Shown: one piece after another, positions 52,080-61,830 of the stretch
Position numbering within the stretch: position 1 is the first letter of the stretch
Layout of the letters: each line of letters starts with the position of its first letter
Origin: Gracilaria domingensis
Taxonomy: Eukaryota; Rhodophyta; Florideophyceae; Gracilariales; Gracilariaceae
Length of the DNA: 64,000 bases
Assembly (NCBI GenBank): GCA_022539475.1
Contig: VCMS01000033.1
Coordinates: 124,001-188,000 of the forward strand
Reading direction: 5' to 3'
Position numbers and translations under genes: made by a program
Notes under the pieces: model-generated
Seen by the model: only the letters and a program-made list of their open reading frames with translations
Database searches by the model: none
What the model was told of the DNA's origin: nothing

Positions 52080-52233
52080 TACTTTTATGCAGAAAGGAAC
52101 ACTTTTAGATGCGATTGCAGCATGCTCTTCGGTGCTCTTCGACCAACCCGTGGGGAAGAAACGATATTTCCGCATTGCAAGAACCCGCAAATTGAACTGG
52201 CCTATGTTGATAGCCTCATCAGTTCTTCGTGTT

Positions 52234-52299
52234 CTATCTAAAAATAGGTTTCTCTCGCTAATAAGAACTTCTATGCGAGAGAAACCTATTTTTAGATAG
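52234..52299. repeat. Perfect inverted repeat, 25-bp arms
   Basis: Arms 52234-52258 and 52275-52299 pair without mismatch around a 16-nt loop. It lies 155 bp from the 46-bp palindrome, with unrelated arm sequence. Confidence 0.9.
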
Positions 52300-53456
52300 T
52301 TTTATTTAGCCCTGCAATTGGGGGCTATTTGAAACTTGTTGGCCTTCCTAAGAGAGAGAGAGAACCCTATCTGAAGTTCTACTGCAGTTTAGCAATGAGA
52401 AACTACAGGTAAAAGGATATATTTCCTTCGTACGGTCCAAAATAAAGAAGAAAAAGAAGCAGGGACACAATTGCTATCAACCTCAGTATGGTGATATGTC
52501 TTCGAAGATGTGCCATTCTGCTTCTTCTTTTAAAAACGTTATTGTAGCGGTATTGATATACAACTAAGATATCTCATATTTTTCATCGTATTCCAGTAAT
52601 TGTAGTACGGCTACTTCGTTGTGGTCAATGGTTGCGATGTAGATGTAAAATAGGTCTTTGGGTCTTGAGCAGACCCACGCGAAGGAGCGGAATTAGCTCC
52701 ACTGTTTCCGTAAAAGTGGAGAGAGGTATATACAGTATTAACAGATTTGAGCCACGGGAATAACGAAGTCGATGTAGAGACCCAAGCAAAAGATGGTGTC
52801 TATTGCGTAGAGTAGTGGCTTCGACCCCCGCGGTAGGCGGGCGCTGACGGCCCTGGCGGGGTCGTCAGTGTCGTAGAACAGCACCCATGTCGAGGGGTGG
52901 CAGTTAGAACGGCGCACAGGCGCCGAACGGCCTCACGGGAGGCGTTTACTGCAGGATGAGAGAACGATGGTAATAGAAGACCTTCTGAAACTCTTGACCA
53001 TCAACAGCAGTCGCGACTCAACCCGTCGCACAATAAATACCGCTGCAAAAGAGACAGAACAGAACCCCGTACAATCTCCCGCTATATATCCCATTGTCCG
53101 CGATAGCTTATCGATCCACAGTCGGGATGCCAGAAATGTCTAAGATCAACGCAACTCGTGCGCCTTTGGAGGTTTGTTATGACGTTCTACCCGGGCTACA
53201 AAATCATCTATCTTCATGCTTGCCATCAGAACAAATCATTGTTGACCAATGAAACAATGCAAGAGCGCAGACAAAGACCACTCCGGATGGAGAACAACTG
53301 TTACTTCAAATGCGGCCTGACCCATGCTGCGTGAGGTGTTTCGCTGAGGCCGCGGCGGAAGAATGCGAAAGCCAGCTGGTTGCGTCGCAGAGACCTCGTA
53401 GAGCCACAAGTGCTATTCAAGCACGTACGGCGGCTGTACGGGGGGCTCCGCGTTTC
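52300..53456. other. Gene-free region with a GC-rich island
   Basis: No gene recognised. Between about 52,810 and 52,955 an island of high GC with local stems (CTGACG/CGTCAG at 52,842-52,868; GGCGC/GCGCC near 52,915) stands in AT-richer DNA. On the minus strand a TATATA lies near 53,085. It could be a structured RNA gene, but I cannot assign a family. Confidence 0.4.
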
Positions 53457-53841
53457 AGACCATGTGCATTCTAGCAGGCAAAGTGCGACCACGTCATGTG
53501 AGACATAGCATGCCCGCGTCCATGCCGAAGCAGACATATGCAGTTGACATTAATCGGTGTACGTTGGAAGGTAACCTTTAGCGTAAGCCATGTTGACCTA
53601 GCAACACTGCGCTCTGTGAGTACATGGCGGACAGAATGAGGAGCTGCAAGCTTAATGAGTTTGTGTTTACGTATGACCTGGAAACTATCCGAACGATGGG
53701 CATGGAAGCTACACCGAGGCAGTTACATGCAGCAGCTGCAGTTTGGACGAGTGACGGACGACGTTCGATTTGGGTGTTTGGCGGTACGGATAGATGTGAG
53801 CAACGATATTTGAATGATGTAGCTCAACTTTTGTTGTGACA
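53457..53841 (+). pseudogene. Decayed fragment of a Kelch-BTB gene copy
   Basis: The plus strand encodes AGKVRPRHVRHSMPASMP, then after stops and a frame change SVSHVDLATL, and then FVFTYDLET to TPRQLHAAAAVWTSDGRRS and WVFGGTDRCEQRYLNDVAQL. These match, in order, GGKVRPRNVRHSMPASMP, SVTHVNLAAIL, VFTYDFEST and IFVFGGTDRSKQRYYNDLVQL of the Kelch-BTB gene at 27.4-29.3 kb. Only the last Kelch blades are present, with no BTB, so it is a partial duplicate on the opposite strand. The last part is still one open frame. Confidence 0.85.
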
Positions 53842-54944
53842 CAACGTGTGTAACGGGGGATGTAGAAGAGTTGGAAGAGTTTTGGAATCGATACGAAATG
53901 TATAAAAAGAAGAGAACACGGGGCGCGCATGAGTTGTGGGTCGATAGGACTGCTATCGACCGTGTTGATGTGGAATTGGTGGCTCTTGAAGATAGTTTTT
54001 GATCATCACGATGAGAGCAGATATGGAAATGCAGATACAAAAAGTGGAGTGTGCGGGTGCTTTTGAAGGTAGTTGTGTGTGTGTGTGATTTGGAGAGAAG
54101 TGGGTTTAGAACGGAGTAGAAGTCGTCAGGCAGGGTGCGGTATACAGCGGTAAGCTGCTCGATACAGTAGTAGTAGGGCGAACGGGTTGAAGGGAGGGAG
54201 GAGCGCGCGCGGGCTGCTGGAGCACGCAAAAGCGCTGTAAAGGCAGCGGTATCGAAAAGGAAAGGGCAAGTAGCGGAACAGGCGAGTTGCTACAACAAAA
54301 CGGGCGGCACCGGCGGGTACGAGCGCAGGGTGCCACGATACGGCATCTGGAAAAGGTGCCAGAGGGTACACATGCCTGACGTACAGCAGCGCGCGGGCTA
54401 GATACGAGATTGCTGTCGATAGCGGGCAGCGGCGCGCGACGTGGGGGGGGGGGGGGGGGGGGGGGGCGTTACGCGCGCGCATTAATGAGCGGCGCGTCGA
54501 TAAGCGCGAGCGCGCGGGCGGCGCGGGCCGGGCCAAACGGGCGGCAATGAAGGTACGACGGTACCGCAGCGCGGGTAAGGCGGGCGCGCGCGCAACAAGG
54601 AAGGAACGCGCGTTGGAACGGGGGGGGGGGGCGGCGCGGCGGCGGCGGCGGCGACGGCGGCGGCGGCGGCGGCGGCGCGCGCGGCGCGCGGCGGCGACGC
54701 GGCGCATTGTAGGCGGATGTAATGCAGTTGAGCGCGCAGTGGAACGGCGCGGCACGGCGCGGCGGCGCGGCGCGCGAGCTCGCGACGCGCGGTGGAAGCG
54801 CGCACGTGAAGCGCTGACGTCGTTAATACGCGGCGCGCGCGCCAACGCGCGCGTTACAAGTCAGCGCGCGGCGCGAGTACGAGCGTGCGCGCGTAATACG
54901 GCGCGCGCGGCGCTGTATGCGAACAACAACCGCAGACAGCGCGT
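53842..54944. other. Transition into the GC-rich domain; long G-run
   Basis: Downstream of the CDK inhibitor gene. GC content rises sharply here. A run of more than 20 G lies at about 54,440-54,466, a ten-G run near 54,620, and CGG repeats at 54,630-54,690. Long open frames here in several phases are compositional; no gene supported. Confidence 0.6.
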
Positions 54945-55080
54945 TTACTCCGAGAGCAGCGTCCACTGGTACTTGCCCGGCTTGGCGCCCGTCACAATGT
55001 CAAAGTTCCACCTCTCCAGGAAGCGTTGTCTGGTATCGCCCATCACCGCGCGTCGCAGCGCCTCCACGTCGTCGTCCACC

Positions 55081-55126
<46 letters not shown>

Positions 55127-55478
55127 AGCCATCGGCGGCGGCGCCTGCCGCCTCTGCGCGCAGCGCCTCGCGCTGCGCGCCGCGCGGCTCGCGCGCGCGC
55201 TCACCCGCGCGCGCGCGCTCACCGTCGCGCTCGCGCTCCGCGCGCTCGGCGCAGCGCGAAAAGTCCAGGCGGCGCGGGCGCAGCGCGGCGCGGCGCTGGC
55301 GCAGGCGCAGGCGGCACGGCGTGCGCTTGCGCGGCCGCAGCGCGCGGTGCGAGTGCGTGGCGGCCCACACGCGCACCAGCCCGTGGTGCGCGGCGGCGTC
55401 TCTCGGCGGCGACGCGCGCGGGCGCTTGGGGCGCGCGCCGGCGCAGGCGGCGTCCGCGCCGTCGTCGCGGCGCGCCAT
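54945..55478 (-). CDS. KRP/p27Kip-type CDK inhibitor
   Basis: 177 residues. The C-terminus (about 138-177) is a CDK-inhibitory domain: VEALRRAVMGDTRQRFLERW, NFDIV and GKYQWTLL. It aligns with plant KRPs (FxEKYNFD...GRYEWVKL) and p27 (RKWNFDFQNHKPLEGKYEWQEV). As in plant KRPs the domain is at the very C-terminus. A cyclin-docking RxLxF motif, RRLDF, is at 69-73. Basic patches (RPKRPR at 16-21, RPRKR at 48-52) may be nuclear signals, and Ala runs at 120-131. The protein would bind cyclin-CDK and hold the cell cycle. Overlapping GC-rich frames on both strands are shadows; the CDI motif decides for this one. Confidence 0.85.
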
Positions 55479-55551
55479 GGGGCGGCGGCGGGCGGCCTCG
55501 GGCGGGAGCGTGCGCGCGCGGCGGCGGGGGGGCGGCGGCGGCGCGAGAAGA

Positions 55552-55582
<31 letters not shown>

Positions 55583-56485
55583 GACGCGGCGGGACGGCGC
55601 GGCGGACGCGAGGCGGCTGGCGGCGACGCGGCGCGCGCTACTTGAGCGGTGGCGCGCTGCGCGGCGCTGTGCGCCGCGCGCTGCCGCACGTGGCAAGCTG
55701 TGCCGCGCGCAGCGCTTCGTGCGGCGCGCGCGGCGCGCGCGCGACGTGTAAGCGCGTCGGTCGCAGCCGCTCGGTAGCCGCGCCGCGCAATCGGTCGCCG
55801 CCGCCGTTGCAATTAAATGCGCGGAAGAGGAATCGCGCCGCCCATTCTAACGCGCCGCGCTACCGCTACCGCCGCGCCGCCCGCAATGCGCGCGCGCCGC
55901 CCCATCGCCCCGCCGCTGCTGCGCAGCCCGCAGCACCTGCTGCCGAGCGCGTTGGCATCATGGCGTTCGCGCTCGCGCGCGCGCCGGCGGCGGCCGTGCG
56001 CGTGCAGCGGCCGCTGGCGGCGGCGGCGGCGCGGCGGCGCGGCGCGGCCGCGGCGCGCGCGAAGCGCCTCCGCGCAACGGCGGGAGATCGCGCGTGATCG
56101 GCCGCAAATCGCGCGTGCATTTTTGCAGCGCCCTGTGCGCGCGCGCCAAGTGTGCGCAACGGCGCTGCTCGTCGCTCGCCAACGTGCGCGCGCACGGCGC
56201 CCAAATGCGGCGCGCATGCGCCGAGATTGGCGCGAGATACGGCCGCACACGTGACGCCGCGCCGCGCCCCCCCCCCCCCCCCCCCCGCCTTCGTAGTCGC
56301 CTGTTAAAAACGCGCGCGCGCGCCTTGCTCTCGCGGCCCGCGCCCGCCCGCGCCTTGACACCGCCGCGCAGAGCACCACAGCCGCCGCCGCCTTCGCCCC
56401 CGCGCCTCGCCGCCTTCGTACCTTCGCCCCCTTCGCCCCCGCGCCCCGTAACCACCCCCCCCCCCCCCCCCCCCCGCCGCGCGCC
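55479..56485. other. Very GC-rich divergent spacer with C-runs
   Basis: Between the CDK inhibitor (minus) and MYB (plus) starts. It contains CGG-type repeats and C-runs of about 18 at 56,269-56,286 and over 20 at about 56,453-56,475. The second ends about 10 bp before the MYB ATG, in its leader. Long open frames in all phases look compositional. Confidence 0.6.
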
Positions 56486-57622
56486 ATGCTGCACCACAAG
56501 CGCTCCGCGGCGCCGCGGACGCCCGCCCGGCTGGGCTCGCCCGTGACGCCGTCGCCCGCGCCGTCGCCGCCGCCGCCCGCGCCCTCCTCGCCCGACGACG
56601 CGCTGCACCTGCTCTGCCTGGCCGCGTCGCACAACAACCGCGCGCCGCACCTGCACGCGTCGCGCGCGCGCGCGCCGCACGGCGCCGCCGCGCTCTCCGC
56701 GCCGCTCGTCGCGCCGTACGCCGCGCCGCCGTTCGCCGACTCGCACCTCGCGCCGCAGCCGCTCGCGCTCTACCCGCACTACGCGCCCAGCGCGCCGCTG
56801 CTGCCGCTGCCCTTCGCGCCGCAGCCCGTCGTGCCCGGCGAGTTTGGCGCCGCCGCCGCCGCGCTGCACGCGCACGCGCACGCCGCCGCCGCCGCCGCCG
56901 CCGTCACGTACGCGCCGTCGCTCGTAGCGCAGCGCCAGTCGCTGCTGCACATGCCCGTCGCGCCGCTGCCCATTGCCGCGCAGATGGTCGGCGCGCCCGT
57001 CATGTCGCAGCCGCCGCGCCGCGTCAAGGGGCCGTGGCGCCCGGAGGAGGACAAGATCCTCACCGAGCTCGTCAACAAGCTGGGCGCGCGCCGCTGGACG
57101 CTCATCGCGTCGCACATTGCCGGCCGCACCGGCAAGCAGGCCCGCGAGCGCTGGTTGAATCAGCTGGCGCCGCACCTCACAAAACGTCCGTGGACGCCGG
57201 AGGAGGATCGCATCGTCATGGATGCGCACGCCAGACTGGGCAACCGCTGGAGTGAGATTGCAAAGCTGCTCAAGGGCCGCACCGACAACGCCACCAAGAA
57301 CCGCTTCAACACCACCATTCGCCGCCAGATCTCGCAGCTTTCCAATCATGCGCGCTGCCCGACCTCCGCCCCGTCCGAGGAGGGCGCTGCCGCCGCCGCA
57401 GTCGCCGCCGCCGCCGCCGCTGCCACCACCACCACCGCGGGCACCACAGGCGTGCTCGAGGCGCGCGCGTGCGGCAGCGTCAGTCAAGTGGCGTCGCCCG
57501 TGTCGCAGCACCACGCCGTGCGTCGCGACACGCGGTGCAAGAGGAAGAGGGATGCCGACAGCCCGTCACTGGCGCTGCAGCCTCTTGCGCAGCGCGCCAA
57601 GTCGATGGCCGCTTCATCGTGA
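56486..57622 (+). CDS. R2R3-MYB transcription factor
   Basis: 378 residues. The first 178 are Pro/Ala/His-rich and disordered. R2 (about 181-231: [43 protein letters not shown]) and R3 (about 233-284: [45 protein letters not shown]) form a two-repeat MYB DNA-binding domain. The third tryptophan of R3, usually KNxWN, is Phe here (KNRFN). The C-terminus has Ala/Thr runs and a basic RCKRKR patch that may be a nuclear signal. The ATG lies just after a poly-C tract. It is divergent from the CDK inhibitor gene. Confidence 0.93.
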   Translation: MLHHKRSAAPRTPARLGSPVTPSPAPSPPPPAPSSPDDALHLLCLAASHNNRAPHLHASRARAPHGAAALSAPLVAPYAAPPFADSHLAPQPLALYPHYAPSAPLLPLPFAPQPVVPGEFGAAAAALHAHAHAAAAAAAVTYAPSLVAQRQSLLHMPVAPLPIAAQMVGAPVMSQPPRRVKGPWRPEEDKILTELVNKLGARRWTLIASHIAGRTGKQARERWLNQLAPHLTKRPWTPEEDRIVMDAHARLGNRWSEIAKLLKGRTDNATKNRFNTTIRRQISQLSNHARCPTSAPSEEGAAAAAVAAAAAAATTTTAGTTGVLEARACGSVSQVASPVSQHHAVRRDTRCKRKRDADSPSLALQPLAQRAKSMAASS

Positions 57623-58175
57623 GAAGCTTTCGCTTGTTGCGGCCGTCCTCTCTTGATACGCTTTTGTGCTCTCTTCTTATCGCTTTAACAATGCTATTAT
57701 CAAGTGTACATACACATCTACAAAACTGGCCATGCCATGTTACATATATAACATTTCTTTCTTTCCTTCTTTCGTATTTCCGCTTCTTCGTCGACGCGCA
57801 TTAAAAAAAAACGAACGAGTCGTTGGTACTACCAGCCCAGTACGGCTGTACAGTACCGGTCGTACCGACCACATTCTGCGCCGCCGCAACGGAATGGAGC
57901 ACGCGGCGTTCAAAAGCCGTTGGCCACCACGTGAGAGGTCCTAGCCTGGCGACGCTCCCGTTACCTCAGCTTCCACTTGTATTGCCTCCGTCACCAGAAC
58001 CGCCTCCCTCCCCCTCCTGCGCCCCCCCCTCTCCCCACCCCCCCCCAACCCGAGCCTCATCTGACAAGAGCTTACAAGTGCGACGGTAACTCGGTAACAA
58101 GCCATCAGCTGTTCTGTATCATACCGATGCACCACGGCTACTGTACGGCGCTAGAAGGATACCCTTGGGTAGCTC
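57623..58175. other. Spacer between convergent genes
   Basis: Between the MYB and F-box stop codons. C-rich pyrimidine tracts at about 58,010-58,050. No gene seen. Confidence 0.5.
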
Positions 58176-59387
58176 TCACGACGTGAAGCTTTGCAATTGA
58201 TGCGGCCATTGTAACAGCGCCCGCTCAAAGTCGAGCACATGCACGCGGTCATCACAAGCCACCGCCAATCGCGCGTCATCCATCGCCACGTCGCACGCGC
58301 GTTTTCCGAAACGCGCGTCAATGATGCACCGCCACCGACGCAGCTCCAACACCTTGACGCGCCCGTCCACCAGCAGCGCCGCACGTTCCGCGGAGATGCG
58401 CGCCTTTTGAGTGGGCATTGGCGGTAAAGCGGAGCTGGAACGCCCGAACAACGCGCGACCAAATGAGCGCAGACGCGTTTGCGTGCGCATGTTCCACGCC
58501 ACCGCCGCGCACGAGTGCCCGTTCCCGGCCACGGTGTGTCGAATGCCCGCAATGAGCAGGTTTTGGTGGCAGTGCACAGAGGTGATTGGACACGAACAGG
58601 GGCCGATGAACAGGTGCGTCGTCGTGCAGCTGCTTGCGTCGACGGTGTACACTTCGCCGCCGGTGGTGCCGACGATGAGCGTGGCGGCGTCCGTGCTGAA
58701 CAGACAGCTGATGGAGCAGGGCGAGATGCACAGCGTTTGGTGCACGTGGTTGGAGGTGAGGATTACTTTGCCTTGCGAGGTGCCGAGCGCCACGAGCGGG
58801 TCGCGGTTGTTCTGACAGAGCGTGTGCACGCAGGTGATGCATTCGTCGACGGCAACAGTGGCGGACGGGCTGCGGAGGTGCGTGCTTGAGGAGGCGCGGG
58901 TTTGCTGCGAGATGGAGAATAGCTTTACAGAGGAGTCGGAAAACGCAAACGCCAGGTACGAAAAGGGTGCATGCACATCATCGCTAAAGGCCGCACACAG
59001 CGGAACGCGCTTGAGATTGGCGTCCAGCCGCGCCGAGAAGAAAGAAGCGGACGAAGTGCGCACGGCGTTGGGCTGCGAGGTGGAAAGCGAGGCGCATAAC
59101 ACGGCGTCCGGCGTGAGGTGGATGTTGGCGATGGAGGCGGAGCACTGCGTGGTGGACACATTGTACGCTGCCCTTGCGCTGTTCCACGCGACGGTTCTCA
59201 GGTAGTTTCGGCGCGCACTGCCCGAGGAAGCCGGCGTGAACGGCTGCCACAGCACGTCGCGCGACGCCAGCGCGCGACAGAGCGTGGAGGTGGCGGCCAG
59301 CGACGAGAGGTCGTACGCGGAGAGATGCGAGCAGATGAGCTGTGCGGCGTCGTCGTCGAGCGAATGGAGGCCGACTGGAGGCGCCAT
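58176..59387 (-). CDS. F-box protein with WD40-like repeats
   Basis: 403 residues. Residues about 6-52 form an F-box (HSLDDDAAQLICSHLSAYDL, SSLAATSTLCRALASRDVLW), which docks on SKP1 in SCF ubiquitin ligases. The rest has repeating beta-strand units with the feel of a WD40 propeller (FAFSDSSVKLFSI, VALGTSQGKVILTS, LIVGTTGGEVYTVDA, LLVDGRVKVLELRRW, LAVACDDRVHVLDFE) though WD dipeptides are mostly missing. It is probably a substrate receptor; the target is unknown. The ATG precedes the F-box at the usual distance. It is divergent from the CpcT/CpeT gene. Confidence 0.8.
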   Translation of the reverse strand: MAPPVGLHSLDDDAAQLICSHLSAYDLSSLAATSTLCRALASRDVLWQPFTPASSGSARRNYLRTVAWNSARAAYNVSTTQCSASIANIHLTPDAVLCASLSTSQPNAVRTSSASFFSARLDANLKRVPLCAAFSDDVHAPFSYLAFAFSDSSVKLFSISQQTRASSSTHLRSPSATVAVDECITCVHTLCQNNRDPLVALGTSQGKVILTSNHVHQTLCISPCSISCLFSTDAATLIVGTTGGEVYTVDASSCTTTHLFIGPCSCPITSVHCHQNLLIAGIRHTVAGNGHSCAAVAWNMRTQTRLRSFGRALFGRSSSALPPMPTQKARISAERAALLVDGRVKVLELRRWRCIIDARFGKRACDVAMDDARLAVACDDRVHVLDFERALLQWPHQLQSFTS

Positions 59388-59688
59388 TGTGGCGGCGGTG
59401 GTGGCGGCGGTGGTATCGGCGCGCGCGATGGGGCGCGCAGCTCACGCGCCTTTTCATGGCACGCTGGCGCTGAAGCTGCCCTTGTCCATGCAAGTCCGAG
59501 TCTCGCGCGCCAATTGTGGCGCTCCACGTGCGCGCTGGGGAGCACGGTGCGCGACAAGTCGGCCGACGTGCGCACGCTGTAGCTTTGTCGCTGCGAGGCG
59601 CACGCGCGTCTGCCTACGCTCGCCGCAGCCAGCAGCGCAGGGCTTTGCGCGCGCAATCTCCCTCGTCACGGGAAACCTGCACGAAAAG

Positions 59689-60085
59689 TGGGAGCATCCT
59701 GAAACAGCAAATACACATTTTGTTCTACGCTCAAAGTCACGATTTGAGCGCACGACGTGACTTTGCGCTTGCGATTGGGTTGAATTCGGTCAGCGGGCTT
59801 GCCCCACAGACCGAGTTCTGCTCTCGACGCAAAACATTAGTTTAAGCGCGCGTACTCTTCGGTAGTGAATATCGATTGGCTCCTCTCGCTGCGCATTCCC
59901 CACTCTGTGCGTTCGCTTCAGAATGTGTGGTGATCTTTGAATGGACGACTGAAAAGAACTCTTGAAATGACTTTTGATTTACTTCGGTGGTTTTCGTTTT
60001 TGTTCTTTCAGGAAGTCATCTGCATTGCAAATATACAAAAGCACACAATGCAGTTTTGTGCGTTTGGTGTTTCAGGATGCTCCCA
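59689..60085. repeat. Foldback-like element with 17-bp terminal inverted repeats
   Basis: TGGGAGCATCCTGAAAC at 59689-59705 and its perfect complement at 60069-60085, with weaker pairing further inward. Inside lies another inverted repeat, CAAAGTCACG at 59732-59741 with its complement at 59756-59765. The size (397 bp) and lack of coding fit a MITE-like element, but no clear target-site duplication is visible. It lies in the divergent promoter of the F-box and lyase genes. Confidence 0.5.
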
Positions 60086-60152
60086 GTATTAGTGTTGCGG
60101 TGATCGAGAGAGAAGCGGTAAAGTTAGGCCCGTGTGCCCGCAAACGATCGGC

Positions 60153-60914
60153 ATGAAGAGACCGGCGTTCATCGTCACCGCGCTCCCACGCGCCTCGCGC
60201 ATCGCCCGTGTCGCGCCGCTCGCCACGTGCGAGGCGTCGCCGGCGGCGGCGGGCACGGCGGCCACCTGCGCGACGGCGCGGCGGCTGGCGTGTTGGCTGG
60301 CGGCGGACTGGTCCAACCGGAAGCAGGCGATGGACAACCCCCAGTTCTGGGCGCACATTCACGTCTGCTTCCGCCCGCTACCGTGGCAGTTTCTGAACGC
60401 ATACAGTTTCTACAGCGAGTCTGCGTTCGACTACAACCTCGGCGCGCCGTACAAGACGTCGGTGGTGAGCATTGTGAACGACGGGAGCGGGCAGTTGGAG
60501 CTGGCGTCGTACAAAATCTCAGAGCCGCAGCAGTTCTGGATGGGCGCTTACGAACCGCAGCTACTCGAGTCGCTTACGAGCGATATGTTGCTGAGACTGC
60601 CGGACGCTTGCAACACTTTGTACAAGTGGCAGCAGGACAACGCGCTGTTTCGCGCTGGTTCACGGCCGGGAAAGGGCTGTAGAATACGGCGCGGGGGGGA
60701 GGAACGTGAGACTTATCTCCACTCTAACTTCCTGCTGAGCGAGGATCGTTACGCAGCGTGGGACGTGGGGCGCGATCCGGACACGGACGAACGGGTGTGG
60801 GGTCCGGCGGCAGGGCCTTTTGTGTTCGAGGCGGTTTCGAGACTGGATCACTTAGTGCCGGATGAAGAGAGCGTTGCGGCCGATTGCGGCGCCTCGCAAG
60901 CTTCTGCTCAATGA
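60153..60914 (+). CDS. CpcT/CpeT-family phycobiliprotein lyase, plastid-targeted
   Basis: 253 residues from the first ATG (MKRPAFIVTALPRASRIARV), giving a basic Ser/Ala leader of about 40 residues that fits a plastid transit peptide. The body matches CpcT/CpeT: FWAHIHVCFRPLPWQFLNAY, YSFYSESAFDYNLGAPYKTS, YKISEPQQFWMGAYEP, CRIRRGGEERETYLHSNFLL, and GRDPDTDERVWGPAAGPFVF. CpcT attaches phycocyanobilin to Cys153 of beta-phycocyanin; CpeT acts in phycoerythrin-containing cyanobacteria. Which pigment subunit is served here cannot be read from sequence. The gene fixes the host as phycobilisome-bearing. Its stop is only 42 bp from the convergent NDUFB2 gene. Confidence 0.92.
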   Translation: MKRPAFIVTALPRASRIARVAPLATCEASPAAAGTAATCATARRLACWLAADWSNRKQAMDNPQFWAHIHVCFRPLPWQFLNAYSFYSESAFDYNLGAPYKTSVVSIVNDGSGQLELASYKISEPQQFWMGAYEPQLLESLTSDMLLRLPDACNTLYKWQQDNALFRAGSRPGKGCRIRRGGEERETYLHSNFLLSEDRYAAWDVGRDPDTDERVWGPAAGPFVFEAVSRLDHLVPDEESVAADCGASQASAQ

Positions 60915-60956
60915 CGGCAGGCGCAATTTGTTTGTTTACTGCCTCAGCGCATCGCG

Positions 60957-61309
60957 CTAATGAGTGGCGTCTTCGGGATGGTGTTCATCCGCCTCGCTAT
61001 GATGATGATGGTGGTCCCAAGGATGCTCAAAGCCCTTTTCTCACAGAGCGCGCACGATCACAAAACACACGTCAGCAACACGGAAGCAAGAAAACGGGCG
61101 GGGAGGGGGGGGGGGGGGGGGGCTGCGCGCACGCAGGCACGTACCAGCATGTGAGGAAGGTCTTGTTTGGCTCGGTAAAATATCCACAGCCACATGGTGA
61201 CGCCAAACGCATAGCCGAGACGCGAGTGCCATCGGGCCGGCGCGTTAGGCTTGAAGCCGCCGTAAGGCTCGCCCGGAACGGGGTACTTCCGCGACGCGCC
61301 TCCTGCCAT
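60957..61309 (-). CDS. Mitochondrial complex I subunit NDUFB2-like, two exons
   Basis: Exon 1 61145-61309, intron 61035-61144 (110 nt, GTACGT to AAAAG), exon 2 60957-61034. The 80-residue product reads MAGGASRKYPVPGEPYGGF, KPNAPARWHSRLGYAFGVTM, WLWIFYRAKQDLPHML, then GFEHPWDHHHHHSEADEHHP. The RWH, WxWIxYRAKQD and HPWDH pattern with one membrane helix is that of NDUFB2 (AGGG subunit) of NADH:ubiquinone oxidoreductase. Without splicing the frame loses HPWD and runs into intron sequence. The intron contains a C-run of about 17 (minus strand). A His-rich end follows HPWD. It is convergent with the lyase gene. Confidence 0.9.
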
Positions 61310-61830
61310 GTCGCGCTCTCGTTCCGCGCTGCTGCGGGGTGCGTGTGCGCGCGCGCCGATCGGGCGAGGCGCGGGGGAGGAGCCGGGTGACAGAGCGCAG
61401 CGCGAGGCGGGTGCGCTCGCGGGAGGCGGCGCGGCGCGCGGCAGCCACAGCGCGCTGGTGGCGCTGTCAAGAGCGCGCGCGCGCGCTCGCACGTGGCGTA
61501 CGTGTGGCGCGCGCCTCGAGCTGCATGGCAGGAAGCACGTCATGTTGCCGCCCGAGCGCGCCGCCGCGAATTTGAATCCGCCGTGCGCTAAGAATTTCTT
61601 AGTAAGAAACCGTCGACCGGTGCATGCTATCGGCGCGCCCCCCCTCCCTCACGCCTGCCAGCGCTAAAGTTAGATATAAACACTTGCACGTTACAAGGGA
61701 CACGACTGCTTTCGCCGGCGGGTGCCCCCCCCCCCCCCCCCTCACGCCCCCACCCCCCCTCCTCCCTCCTCCATCACTCGCTAGAATTACAAAACGACGC
61801 GCCGATCCCCCTCCCAGCACCCCGCTCCTC
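61310..61830. other. Spacer between NDUFB2 and enoyl-CoA hydratase genes
   Basis: Upstream of NDUFB2 and downstream of the hydratase. A C-run of about 15 lies at 61,727-61,741. No gene seen. Confidence 0.5.

Noticed and set aside
54547-56097. Long plus-strand open frame of 516 codons rich in Arg and Ala
   Set aside because: It runs antisense over the CDK inhibitor, and similar open frames exist in all phases. GC bias removes stops, and no domain is present.
55958-57514. Minus-strand open frame of 518 codons over the MYB gene
   Set aside because: Antisense shadow of a very GC-rich gene, made of Arg/Gly runs without any motif.
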